Below the pieces are notes generated by a model. The model was not told the DNA's origin. It made no database searches and saw only the letters and a program-made list of their open reading frames with translations. From CAMBDR01 sp046597185 (GTDB lineage Bacteria; Pseudomonadota; Gammaproteobacteria; Burkholderiales; Burkholderiaceae_D): DNA of 16,488 nucleotides. Positions 1 through 7,264 of the stretch are shown one piece after another. The position numbers and the translations under genes were made by a program. Each line of letters opens with the position of its first letter. Position 1 is the stretch's first letter. The stretch spans positions 1-16,488 of the forward strand of contig JBKJLF010000836.1 in the NCBI GenBank assembly GCA_046597185.1, read 5' to 3'.

Positions 1-363
1 GTGCTGATCGGGCTGGATGGCGTGGGACGGATGGGAGCGGGCCTGTTCCCTTGCGATGCCGGCTGTGTTGGCGTCTCAATGGGCCAGGAACTACACCACC
101 TGTTCGCCACGGTAGGCTTTATCTCCGGCATCCTGGCGGCAATCGCGTGGGGCATTGTCTTTTTTCGGCGTGGTGGGCAGCCGATCATGGCATGGTACTC
201 GGTTGGCAGCGGCATCCTGGTGTTTATTTTGCTTGTGCTCATGACGTGGGCGGGCAATCCGATTCATGCCATCGGCCTGTTTGAGCACCTTGCATCCTTG
301 TTTCTTTCGTTGTGGATGATGGTGTTCGCTGTGTGCATGATGCGCGTCACAGGCGATGTCTGA
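1..363 (+). CDS. DUF998-like integral membrane protein, 3' part only
   Basis: The frame is open from the first base of the window and ends at the TGA at 361-363, so the gene is cut by the window edge. The leading GTG is probably just an internal codon. The visible 120 residues start with a Gly-rich stretch and an FPCDAGC motif (about residues 16-22). Cys/Asp-containing loops of this kind occur in DUF998 membrane proteins. About three hydrophobic segments follow (roughly 35-54, 66-84 and 92-113). DUF998 proteins usually have around 200 residues and six helices, so about half is missing on the left. The biochemical function of the family is unknown to me. The same-strand neighbour begins about 260 bases downstream, so there is no sign of a tight operon. 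The family call rests on the motif and hydrophobicity pattern. Confidence 0.72.
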   Translation: MLIGLDGVGRMGAGLFPCDAGCVGVSMGQELHHLFATVGFISGILAAIAWGIVFFRRGGQPIMAWYSVGSGILVFILLVLMTWAGNPIHAIGLFEHLASLFLSLWMMVFAVCMMRVTGDV

Positions 364-480
364 AGAATCGCAACCGGATGAGATGCATGACAAGAATCAG
401 AGTCTGAACCAGGCGAGATTGGTAGATGCGCCCATTGGATCCATGAGGTGGTTGCTGTATCGTAAAATACGGCTATTTTC

Positions 481-508
481 TTGTGTTTGCGGCTTTGTTT
501 ATTATACT
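481..508 (+). promoter_or_regulatory. Candidate sigma70 promoter for the small secreted protein
   Basis: TTGTGT (481-486) and TATACT (503-508) are separated by 16 bases. This is a reasonable -35/-10 pair in an AT-rich part of the 263-base gap between the DUF998 fragment and the gene at 627. It would give a leader of roughly 110 bases. I see nothing else convincing in this gap; a possible frame at 356-562 looks spurious. Confidence 0.38.
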
Positions 509-626
509 ATGCCCATGGTTGCTGCCGCTTGTCGGTGGTTTGATTTAACCCGGTTTATCTGATGCTGCGCGGGCCGTTCTGGCGATTGTGGGGCAGGGAT
601 GAACACTATTTTCCGGCCCATCAATT

Positions 627-983
627 ATGCTCACATACCATCACATAAAATGGCTTTTGGCCGTGCTGTTTCTTTGTTTTCTGACCGCTGCGTTTGCTGA
701 CGAACCTGAGGCGCTTGGCCCTGATAAATGGCCTGAGACAGTTGAGGCGGTTACGAAAATGATCATTGCTGATATGCCTGAAAAGAATCGTTTGATTATC
801 AAGGGAACGAAGTGGCAAGATTTGATCAAGTACCATCATGGTTGGGGTACAGGTATTCGCAACCACTATGGCCTTTGGCGCGGTAATCAAAAACTTTTGC
901 TGGCGGCTTGTGGAAAACCTTGCCACCCCGATGATGCATCAGTAATAATTATTGAGGCTGTTTGGGTTGAATTGCAAAAATGA
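627..983 (+). CDS. Secreted DUF6794-like hypothetical protein
   Basis: This 118-residue protein has a clear Sec signal peptide: K8, a hydrophobic core at about 9-22, and an Ala-rich end at AFA (22-24) before D25. The mature part resembles the DUF6794 family. It has a WPETVEEA-like segment near residues 33-40 (seen as WPETVEAV), then a WGTGIRN segment, a GLWRGN segment, and HPDDAS followed by an Ile-rich strand and a Trp near the C-terminus. The order and wording of these blocks fit a complete family member. The molecular role is unknown to me; such proteins are found as single genes in many proteobacteria. Export to the periplasm is inferred. The start has no strong ribosome binding site, but it is the only ATG that places the signal peptide correctly. 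Confidence 0.72.
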   Translation: MLTYHHIKWLLAVLFLCFLTAAFADEPEALGPDKWPETVEAVTKMIIADMPEKNRLIIKGTKWQDLIKYHHGWGTGIRNHYGLWRGNQKLLLAACGKPCHPDDASVIIIEAVWVELQK

Positions 984-1089
984 GTAATCCGGTTAAAGAG
1001 TGCGGTCAGGTTGCCAAGGCCCGCCTGTTGTTGCCGTTACGATTGAAGAGTTGTTGCCCCCAAGCGGGGTGTTTCGGGAGAGATCGCAG

Positions 1090-1569
1090 ATGGACCAATC
1101 GGTTTGCCCACAGATGAAAATCTGGCTAAAAAACACGCTGCAACAAGCCGCATGGGCTCCGCTATTGGTTTTTGTCTTCTATGTGATTGCAGCCAAAGGG
1201 TTCAATGCCTACATTCTTTACCCGTGGCTGGACATGCCCACCCACTTTTTTGGCGGAGCAGCCATGACGTTTTTCTTCCTGGTTGCCACGACGCATTTGC
1301 AAGCATTGATTGGCCGTATCCCCGCACTCATACGTTTGACCTTTCCTCTCGGCCTGACGGCAATCATTGCCATCGTATGGGAATTTCTTGAATATCTGGC
1401 TGATGCTGCGCTGGGCACAAAAATGAACCTCGGGGTTGCGGGTACGCTGGCTGATCTTTTCTGTGGTTTGCTTGGGGGCTGCGTTATAGTTGCATGGGCT
1501 GCCTACGCAGTAGCGGTGCAATCCGGCACTGCGGCCAATGAAGATGATTACAATCGCCAGGAGAGTTAA
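1090..1569 (+). CDS. DUF2238/YjdF-like small integral membrane protein
   Basis: I place the start at the ATG at 1090, because a GGGAG (1076-1080) sits nine bases upstream. The frame continues upstream to a GTG at 1000, but that would add 30 non-hydrophobic residues. The 159-residue product has four predicted membrane segments (about 23-43, 51-72, 83-103 and 120-143). Polar residues lie in or next to the helices: D48 and H52 (DMPTHF), E98 and E101 (WEFLEY) and D122 (TLADLFCG). This D/H...WE..E...D..xD pattern resembles YjdF/DUF2238 and, more distantly, VanZ-like proteins. No activity is established for that family to my knowledge. The product is short for DUF2238 (usually about 200). The small zinc-finger gene starts six bases after its stop, so the two are probably co-transcribed. 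Confidence 0.6.
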   Translation: MDQSVCPQMKIWLKNTLQQAAWAPLLVFVFYVIAAKGFNAYILYPWLDMPTHFFGGAAMTFFFLVATTHLQALIGRIPALIRLTFPLGLTAIIAIVWEFLEYLADAALGTKMNLGVAGTLADLFCGLLGGCVIVAWAAYAVAVQSGTAANEDDYNRQES

Positions 1570-1574
1570 CACTT

Positions 1575-1745
1575 ATGGAAAATTACGACTGGACCTGTCT
1601 GGCATGTGGCCATGCTAACCAGGCTCATGCAAGCGGTTGTGTCGTGTGTGCGTGCCCATCTTCTCCTACGTTCAGGCAGATAGCCAAGTGCCGTGAGGAT
1701 CATGTGCTGGGTACAGCGTTACATTGCAAAACTGAAAGCAGGTGA
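1575..1745 (+). CDS. Small RanBP2-type zinc-finger protein, 56 aa
   Basis: A 56-codon frame starts with ATG six bases after the upstream stop. Its N-terminal half matches the RanBP2/NZF zinc-finger consensus W-x-C-x2-C-x3-N-x6-C-x2-C exactly. W6, C8, C11, N15, C22 and C25 all fall in register, beginning DWTCLACGHAN. An extra Cys at 27 follows, and the tail (about 28-56) is polar with two further Cys. RanBP2-type fingers bind ubiquitin or single-stranded RNA in eukaryotes. Bacterial examples are small and mostly uncharacterised, so no partner can be named here. Tight spacing suggests translation coupled to the DUF2238-like gene. The last 17 or so codons overlap another short frame (1693 or 1702 to 1860), so one of the two may be vestigial. 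A perfect six-position match makes chance unlikely. Confidence 0.62.
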   Translation: MENYDWTCLACGHANQAHASGCVVCACPSSPTFRQIAKCREDHVLGTALHCKTESR

Positions 1746-1860
1746 AGAGGTGTCCTTTCGGCCAAGAGGTAATTCCATGGTGCAAATCAATATCAAGCAA
1801 CCACGCGGCTACAAAGCGCGATGTTTCACCCAATGGCAGGTAGAATCTCCATGTTTTTAA
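1693..1860 (+). pseudogene. Truncated 'RPRGNSM'-family (S24/S26-fold-like) gene remnant
   Basis: From GTG 1693 or ATG 1702 a short frame runs to the TAA at 1858-1860. Numbered from ATG 1702, residues 4-26 read as a conserved block with RYIAKLKAGEEVSF followed by RPRGNSM. I know this block as the N-terminus of a roughly 100-residue bacterial family in which RPRGNSM is followed by a GxIxSGQ segment, reminiscent of S24/S26 peptidase folds. Here the conserved continuation is absent. After RGNSMV come about 26 unrelated residues and a stop, only 52 codons from ATG 1702. I infer a deletion or rearrangement that kept the first third of the gene. The frame overlaps the end of the zinc-finger gene and the start of the dioxygenase gene, which also fits a scarred junction. 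It could instead be a translated short protein. Confidence 0.42.
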
Positions 1861-2525
1861 ACGATTTCGACACCCATGGCTACCTTGTTACGGCAGCGCT
1901 TTTCGATGAAAGCGCGTGCCAAATATGGCAATCCAATCTCGACACCATGCCAATTGCCATGGCGGGGAATCGCAACCTGCTTGCCAGTGATTGGTGCGCC
2001 ACGCTGGCGCACGAATTAAAAAACCATCCGCTGCTGGCACAGGTTTTACCGCAATCCTTGGTGGCGGTGCAATGCACCTTATTTGAAAAGTCGCTGGATC
2101 GAAATTGGTTGGTGGCGCTGCATCAGGATTTGAGTATCCCTGTCGCTGAGAAAATCGACCATCCGGCGCTATCGGGTTGGACTGAAAAAGAAGGGGTAAT
2201 TTTCGTGCAGCCACCCATTGAATTGCTGCAGCAATTAGTCGCGCTGCGCCTGCATATTGATGACTGTGCCGTTAGCGACGGGCCGCTTAAGGTGGTGCCG
2301 GGTTCCCATTTGCATGGCCGTGTCAGCCAAACGCTGGCGCAGTCGTTGCGTAGCAACAATGGTGAAGTGATTTGTCCGGTAGCGCGTGGCGGTGTCATGA
2401 TCATGCGCCCCTTACTGTTGCATGCCTCATCCAAAGCCACCGGGCAAAGTCGGCGGCGGGTGCTGCATTTTCTGTTTGCGCCAAAAACTTTGCCGTTTGG
2501 CTTGCGCTGGCATCATGCGCTCTGA
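1851..2525 (+). CDS. Phytanoyl-CoA dioxygenase (PhyH)-like Fe(II)/2-oxoglutarate oxygenase
   Basis: The ATG at 1851 is preferred over 1821 because it has an AGG about nine bases upstream and the protein then begins directly with the fold (FLNDFDTHGYLV). The product has 224 residues, a little short for PhyH. A candidate iron triad is visible: H91 and D93 in HQD, and a distal His at 191 in LLLHASS. The arginines at 201-203 (RRRVLHF) supply the 2-oxoglutarate contact. The stretch VVPGSHLHGRV, with SDGPL before it, is typical of PhyH members. Such enzymes hydroxylate small molecules or acyl substrates using O2, Fe(II) and 2-oxoglutarate; the substrate here cannot be read. The stop is 40 bases before the solo acyltransferase gene on the same strand, so the two may form a unit. 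Confidence 0.8.
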   Translation: MFLNDFDTHGYLVTAALFDESACQIWQSNLDTMPIAMAGNRNLLASDWCATLAHELKNHPLLAQVLPQSLVAVQCTLFEKSLDRNWLVALHQDLSIPVAEKIDHPALSGWTEKEGVIFVQPPIELLQQLVALRLHIDDCAVSDGPLKVVPGSHLHGRVSQTLAQSLRSNNGEVICPVARGGVMIMRPLLLHASSKATGQSRRRVLHFLFAPKTLPFGLRWHHAL

Positions 2526-2565
2526 TAATCAATATCCACAAATCAATACCCAAAAAGGACAATCC

Positions 2566-3582
2566 ATGGCACAGCGGTTCGCACTTGTTTGCTCCGGCCA
2601 AGGCGGCCAAAGTTTAAGCATGCTCGATAGTTGGCAGGCCGACCCCTTGGCGCTGGCGGCGCGCGAGCACTGGGCGCGTTGGCAGGCGCAGCAACAGGTG
2701 GCCGATTGGGCGCAGGTGTTGCGCCAGCCCGAGAACCTGTTTCACAATGGCGTGGCGCAAAGTGTGATTGTGGCGTATGGCGTGGCGCTGTGGCAGGCGC
2801 TGGCAGCGCATTTGCCCGCGCCCACGCTGGTGGCCGGGTATAGCGTGGGCGAGCTGACCGCGTATCATGTGGCGGGTAGCCTGGATGCAGAACAGGTATT
2901 GGCCATGGTGCGGGTGAGGGCGCAATGGATGGATGCGCAATGCAACGCTCAGTGTAATCAAACGGGGCCAGCCACCTCGGGTTTCTCAGATACATCAGGT
3001 ATCTCAGCGACATCAGTTAGCATAGCCACCAACGGCGGGCACGCCATGCTGGCGCTGACGGGTTTGGCGGCAGCCAGTTTGCCCACCTTACTTGCGCAAT
3101 ATGGCGCGCATCTGGCCATCGACAACGGTGCCGCCAGTGTGGTACTGGGTGGTTGGCGTAATGATTTATTGGCCTTGACCGACGCCGCCACCGCCCTGGG
3201 CGCACGGGCGCAAATGCTGGCGCTGCAAGTAGCCTCGCACACGCCCCTGATGCAGGGTGCGCAACAGCCATGGCTGCAACGCTTGCAAGCGGCCCACTGG
3301 CAAGCGCCCATCTGCCCGGTGTTGGCAGGTATCGACGGGCAACGCATCAGCCAACCCGACCAGGCTTGCATCAGTCTGGCGCAACAGCTCAGCCAACCTG
3401 TGCGCTGGGCCGCTTGCATGGATGCACTGGCGCAATCGAATCTGGATGCGGTGCTGGAACTGGGGCCAGGTTCTGCCTTGGCGCGCATGATGCAGGCGCG
3501 CCACCCGCAGTTGCCTTGTCGTTCGCTGGCCGATTTTCGTAGTCTGGGTGGCGCGCTGCGGTGGTTGGAACGTCAGCTTTAA
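2566..3582 (+). CDS. mdcH: MdcH-like malonyl/acyl transferase (malonate decarboxylase epsilon-type), solo
   Basis: ATG 2566 follows AAGGAC at the right distance and gives 338 residues. The product is a FabD/MdcH-fold acyltransferase. It has an N-terminal SGQGGQ, the nucleophile elbow GYSVGE with Ser93, R118 (VRVRAQWMDA) in the position that holds the malonyl carboxylate, His225 in SHTPLM as the catalytic base, and ELGPGS near 297-303. MdcH loads malonyl groups onto the acyl-carrier subunit of malonate decarboxylase. No mdcA-G gene is visible, so the real acceptor may be another carrier protein. Residues 137-152 form a Ser/Thr/Gly-rich insert encoded by 18-base repeats. The 3' end overlaps the convergent mdlB gene by four bases. 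Resemblance to MdcH is good, but role assignment is only moderate without its partners. A FabD-like secondary-metabolism transferase is the alternative. Confidence 0.72.
   Translation: MAQRFALVCSGQGGQSLSMLDSWQADPLALAAREHWARWQAQQQVADWAQVLRQPENLFHNGVAQSVIVAYGVALWQALAAHLPAPTLVAGYSVGELTAYHVAGSLDAEQVLAMVRVRAQWMDAQCNAQCNQTGPATSGFSDTSGISATSVSIATNGGHAMLALTGLAAASLPTLLAQYGAHLAIDNGAASVVLGGWRNDLLALTDAATALGARAQMLALQVASHTPLMQGAQQPWLQRLQAAHWQAPICPVLAGIDGQRISQPDQACISLAQQLSQPVRWAACMDALAQSNLDAVLELGPGSALARMMQARHPQLPCRSLADFRSLGGALRWLERQL
2974..3016 (+). repeat. 18-bp imperfect tandem repeat inside the acyltransferase gene
   Basis: Two 18-base units (2974-2991 and 2992-3009) and a 7-base partial (3010-3016) encode TSGFSD, TSGISA and TS. 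The preceding AQCN-AQCN doublet (residues 127-130 region) adds to a low-complexity linker between the first acyltransferase half and the GHAMLAL strand. The repeat stays in frame. Confidence 0.6.
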
Positions 3583-5387
3583 GCCTCGGTAGCCTGGCTG
3601 ATCTGGTTGACTTGGCCAGTAAGCTGCTGCAGCAAATACAGCCGCTGATAAATGCCATTGTCAATCTGCATCAATTGCTCATGCCCGCCAGATTCGGCAA
3701 TGCAGCCGTGATTGAGCACAATAATTTGATCGGCATCGCGGATGGTCGATAAACGGTGCGCAATCGCCACCACCGTGACTTTACCGCGCAATTCATTGAG
3801 CGCCAGTTGCACCACTTGCTCGGTTTCGCTGTCAATATGGGAGGTGGCTTCATCCAGAAACAGGATTTTCGGCTGACCAGCCAAGGCGCGTGCAATCGCA
3901 ATCAATTGCTTTTGCCCGGTCGAAAGGCGACCGCCACTTTCACCCAAAATGGTTTGATAGCCCTGTTCCAGCGTCAAAATAAAATCATGAATTTTCGCAG
4001 CGCGCGCCGCCGTTTCAATCGCATCCTGAGTTAAACCGCGCCCCATGTCGATATTTTCATGCACGCTGTCGGCCAGAATAAACGGGTCTTGCGGCACCAG
4101 CGCCACCAGCGCGCGAAAGTCCAGGTTGCCGATGCTGGCCAAATCCTGCTCATCAATCAAAATTCTACCGCTTTGCGCGGTGTAAAAGCGCAGCAGCAAG
4201 TTCAACAAGGTCGATTTGCCGCTGCCAGTATGGCCGACAATGCCAAAAAACGCGCCGCCGGGTATAGCCAGACTCAGGTTTTGAATAATCGGCTGATCCG
4301 ATTTATAGGCAAATTGAATCTGCTGCAAATGAATTGCCCCGGCCAAAATCCCCTGGTTGGATGTATTTTTGACGCTGCTTTCCGTGCCCTTGGCTTGCGG
4401 TTGTTGTAACAGCGCATTCACGCGCGCACTGGCGATGACTGATTGTTGAAACTGACTAAATTGCATTGTGATTTGAATCAAAGGTTCGACCACGCGCGAA
4501 ATGTAGGTAATAAAGGCATACAGCACGCCGATTTGCAAGCCTTGCACCGGGCGCAGACTAAAGCTGAAAATCACGCAGGCAAGCAGCACGATATGAAAGA
4601 AATCAAGCGCCGGGCGCAACAGCCAGGCATTGGCGCGAATTTCCCCCATGCGCGCCTTGAACAGGGCGCGGTTGGTGTCAGCAAAGCGCTGTTTATAGCG
4701 CTCGCTGGCATTGTGCGCCTGTAACAAGGCCATGCCGCCAATCGATTCGGCAATTTGCGCATTGATATCGCTGCGAAACTGGCGCGCACGCATCACCGCA
4801 GGCGCGCTCATGCGCTGGTACAGCCAAACAATGCCAAGAACCGCAGGAATCAAGAGCACCACAATCAACATCAAACGCCAATCCAGCCAGGCCATCGCTA
4901 CCAGGGTGCCAAGCAGCACAATCCCGCTATCGAGTATCACAAACAACACTTGCACATACAGCGCCTTCACCGCTTCGGTATCATTGGTGACCCGGCTGAC
5001 CAATTGCCCGGTAATGGCCTGATCGAAAAACGCCATCGGCAAACCCAGCACATGGGCAAATACCTGTTCGCGCAAACGCTGTACCGAACGCATGGCCAAG
5101 CCTGCCAGGCGCACCAATTGGCGGTAGCGCAGCCAAGCAGCGATGCTGCCAGCGGCCAAGGCCGCGCACAGCAGTAAAATGATTTGCTGCGTGCCGGCGT
5201 GGTGCGGTATCAAATAATGGTCGATAATGCGCGCCGCCATCCAGGGTGCGGAAATTTCAAACAAGGCGGCGATACTGAGCCAAATCACGCCCAGAATAAA
5301 GTGGCGGCGCTCAGGCCGTGCCGCGCTTATCAGCAAGGACAGGGCTTGCCAGAGGGGGGATTGTTGCCAATCTTGCTTAAAGCGCAT
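3579..5387 (-). CDS. mdlB: ABC exporter half-transporter, MdlB-type (canonical ATP site partner)
   Basis: This 602-residue fused permease-ATPase is full length. An N-terminal six-helix type I exporter domain occupies about 30-320. The nucleotide-binding domain has Walker A GHTGSGKST (385-393), Q-loop VPQDPF (about 431-436), signature LSTGQ (488-492, Thr replacing the first Gly), Walker B ILFLDE (508-513, catalytic E513 intact) and H-loop H544. The wording (ILFLDEATSHIDSETEQ) and the tandem order match E. coli MdlB (SmdB) and related heterodimers. Those are thought to export drugs, lipids or peptides; the substrate here is unknown. The start codon overlaps the 3' end of the mdlA-type gene by 11 bases, so translational coupling and 1:1 heterodimer assembly in the inner membrane are inferred. 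The stop lies within the TTAA shared with the convergent acyltransferase gene. Confidence 0.88.
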   Translation of the reverse strand: MRFKQDWQQSPLWQALSLLISAARPERRHFILGVIWLSIAALFEISAPWMAARIIDHYLIPHHAGTQQIILLLCAALAAGSIAAWLRYRQLVRLAGLAMRSVQRLREQVFAHVLGLPMAFFDQAITGQLVSRVTNDTEAVKALYVQVLFVILDSGIVLLGTLVAMAWLDWRLMLIVVLLIPAVLGIVWLYQRMSAPAVMRARQFRSDINAQIAESIGGMALLQAHNASERYKQRFADTNRALFKARMGEIRANAWLLRPALDFFHIVLLACVIFSFSLRPVQGLQIGVLYAFITYISRVVEPLIQITMQFSQFQQSVIASARVNALLQQPQAKGTESSVKNTSNQGILAGAIHLQQIQFAYKSDQPIIQNLSLAIPGGAFFGIVGHTGSGKSTLLNLLLRFYTAQSGRILIDEQDLASIGNLDFRALVALVPQDPFILADSVHENIDMGRGLTQDAIETAARAAKIHDFILTLEQGYQTILGESGGRLSTGQKQLIAIARALAGQPKILFLDEATSHIDSETEQVVQLALNELRGKVTVVAIAHRLSTIRDADQIIVLNHGCIAESGGHEQLMQIDNGIYQRLYLLQQLTGQVNQISQATEA

Positions 5388-7128
5388 TCAGACTTGCCTC
5401 CAATTGTTGATAGCGCCACTGGCTGTCATACCAACCGGCTTGCGCCAGTAATTGCGCATGGTTGCCTTGCGCGCTGATGCGACCGTTGTGCAACACAATA
5501 ATATGATCGGATTCGGCCACGGCGCTCAAGCGGTGGCTGGCGATGATGACCGAACGGGTTTGCTGTTTTTGGCGTAAGTCTGACAGATGTTGCAAGATCG
5601 CCGTTTCAGTGCCAGTATCAACGGCGGACAGCGCATCGTCGAGCAATAATAATTGGCTATCGGCCAGCAAGGCGCGCGCAATCGCCAAGCGTTGGCGCTG
5701 CCCACCCGAGAGCGTGATGCCGCGCTCGCCTACCAGGGTGGCGTAGCCTTCGGGGAAGCGCTTAATATCCTCATCAATCGCGGCCAAGCGCGCCACCTCT
5801 TCAATTTCGGCCTGGCTGGCATTGGGTTTGGCCAGTGCAATGTTTTTGGCGATTGAGGCTGAAAACAAAAACGATTCTTGCGGCACCCAAGCAATGGCCG
5901 CACGCAAGCAAGCCAATTGATAGTTGGCCAGGGGCGCGTGGTTCCAACTCATCTGGCCAGTATCGGGGGCGTATTGGCGCAATAACAGGCGTAACAGCGT
6001 CGATTTGCCGCAACCGGTGGGGCCAACAATGCCCAGGGTTTGCCCTGGTGCCAAATGCAAGCTGATATCGGACAAGGCGTTTTGGTTTTGACCCGGATAG
6101 CGAAACGAGAGTGCCTGTAAGTCCAGCGGCCCGGCTTCCAGCGTGCCAAGTTGACCGTCGTTTTGTATCGTTTCGGCCGCTTCCAGCACCGGTTGCAGGC
6201 GCAACCAGGCGGCTTTGGCGCGTTCGATCAGGGATAGCACCCAACCTGCCGCAAACATGGGCCAAATCAATTGCCCCAAATACATGCCAAAACTGGTGAG
6301 GGTGCCAATACTCAATTGTGCTTGCCATACCAGATAACTGCCCAGCGCCATGGTCAGTACGCTCGATACCGCCAGCGTCAAGCCAACCGCCGGTTCGAAG
6401 GCGGCTTCCCAGCGCTGCGCTTGAAAACTGGCCTGCGCCGTTTGTCCGGCAATGCGGGAAAATTCCTGCGCGCTGCGTTGTTCCAGCCCGAGCGAACGTA
6501 AGGTGCGAATGCCCGCCAGCGATTGCTGGACATGATCATTCAACTGGCCGAAATACCCGAGCGCCTGGGCGGCTGCATGGTGGATATGGTTGGAAATACG
6601 CCAAAACGCAAAAGCCATGAAGGGGAAGGGGATCAGGGCAACCAGTGCCAGACGGCTATCGACGAAAAAAAACAAGGCCAACAAGACCATCAGCAAGGTC
6701 AGGCTACCGTCAAACCCGGCCAAAAACGCTTCGCCCGCCGCCATTTCAACGGCATCGATATCATTGGTGGCCAGCGCCATCAAGTCACCCGTGCGGCGTT
6801 GATGGTAGAAATCCGGGCCTTGCAAACACAGTTGGGCGTACAGTTTGGTGCGCAATTGTATACCCAGTTGATACGATGTCGAAAATAACAGCAAGCGCCA
6901 GGTGGCCCGAAATAAATAGATCAAGCCGCCGCATAGCAATAATAAGCCCAGTTTGGGTAGCAGCAGCGCGCCAGTGAGCTGATGTTGTACCAAATCATCG
7001 GTGAGTTGACCGACGATTTTGGGAATCGACACCGTCAAGCCAGCAATGGTCATGAGCAATAGTGCTGAAGTGGCATAGGCGAAGCGGTGTTGGCGAATAA
7101 AATCCGTCAAGAGCCGGAATAATGTCAT
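5377..7128 (-). CDS. mdlA: ABC exporter half-transporter, MdlA-type (degenerate ATP site)
   Basis: The frame extends upstream to 7311, but the ATG at 7128 gives the family start (MTLFRLLTDFIRQHRF) and avoids 61 unrelated residues. It encodes 583 residues with six membrane helices over about 18-310. The nucleotide-binding domain has Walker A GPTGCGKST (369-377), Q418, canonical signature LSGGQ (473-477), Walker B LLLLDD (493-498) and H532. The residue after the Walker B aspartate is Asp498 rather than Glu, as in E. coli MdlA. So this subunit contributes the non-hydrolysing site, while its LSGGQ completes the active site of MdlB. The C-terminal YQQLEASL also resembles MdlA. The gene precedes mdlB with an 11-base overlap. 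The 136 bases separating it from the phasin gene leave room for its own promoter, though I cannot point to one. Confidence 0.88.
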   Translation of the reverse strand: MTLFRLLTDFIRQHRFAYATSALLLMTIAGLTVSIPKIVGQLTDDLVQHQLTGALLLPKLGLLLLCGGLIYLFRATWRLLLFSTSYQLGIQLRTKLYAQLCLQGPDFYHQRRTGDLMALATNDIDAVEMAAGEAFLAGFDGSLTLLMVLLALFFFVDSRLALVALIPFPFMAFAFWRISNHIHHAAAQALGYFGQLNDHVQQSLAGIRTLRSLGLEQRSAQEFSRIAGQTAQASFQAQRWEAAFEPAVGLTLAVSSVLTMALGSYLVWQAQLSIGTLTSFGMYLGQLIWPMFAAGWVLSLIERAKAAWLRLQPVLEAAETIQNDGQLGTLEAGPLDLQALSFRYPGQNQNALSDISLHLAPGQTLGIVGPTGCGKSTLLRLLLRQYAPDTGQMSWNHAPLANYQLACLRAAIAWVPQESFLFSASIAKNIALAKPNASQAEIEEVARLAAIDEDIKRFPEGYATLVGERGITLSGGQRQRLAIARALLADSQLLLLDDALSAVDTGTETAILQHLSDLRQKQQTRSVIIASHRLSAVAESDHIIVLHNGRISAQGNHAQLLAQAGWYDSQWRYQQLEASLNAL

Positions 7129-7227
7129 GAGGAAACCTTGTTGGGGGCAGATGGTAATGGTGCGGGGCGTGCTTGCAGACGGATTGTAACGGGAGGCGGG
7201 CTCTTTCGTCAAAAGTTTGTTGCGGTG

Positions 7228-7250
7228 GGGCAGCAATTGGCTTGCTGCCC
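7228..7250 (-). terminator. Hairpin after the phasin gene
   Basis: Nine-base arms GGGCAGCAA (7228-7236) and TTGCTGCCC (7242-7250) pair perfectly around a five-base loop, 15 bases past the phasin stop. No good U-run follows on the - strand, so this may be an attenuator or an mRNA 3'-end stabiliser rather than a strong intrinsic terminator. Confidence 0.42.
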
Positions 7251-7264
7251 GGTGGGACGGGGGA

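Noticed and set aside
356..562. A 68-codon + frame starting MSEESQPDEM, overlapping the DUF998 stop
   Set aside because: No ribosome binding site, no family resemblance, and it crosses the AT-rich promoter-like stretch at 481-508. Most likely non-coding.
2566..3582. Reading the gene as proof of a malonate decarboxylase operon
   Set aside because: None of the other subunits lies within the window on either side, so only an MdcH-like acyltransferase can be claimed.
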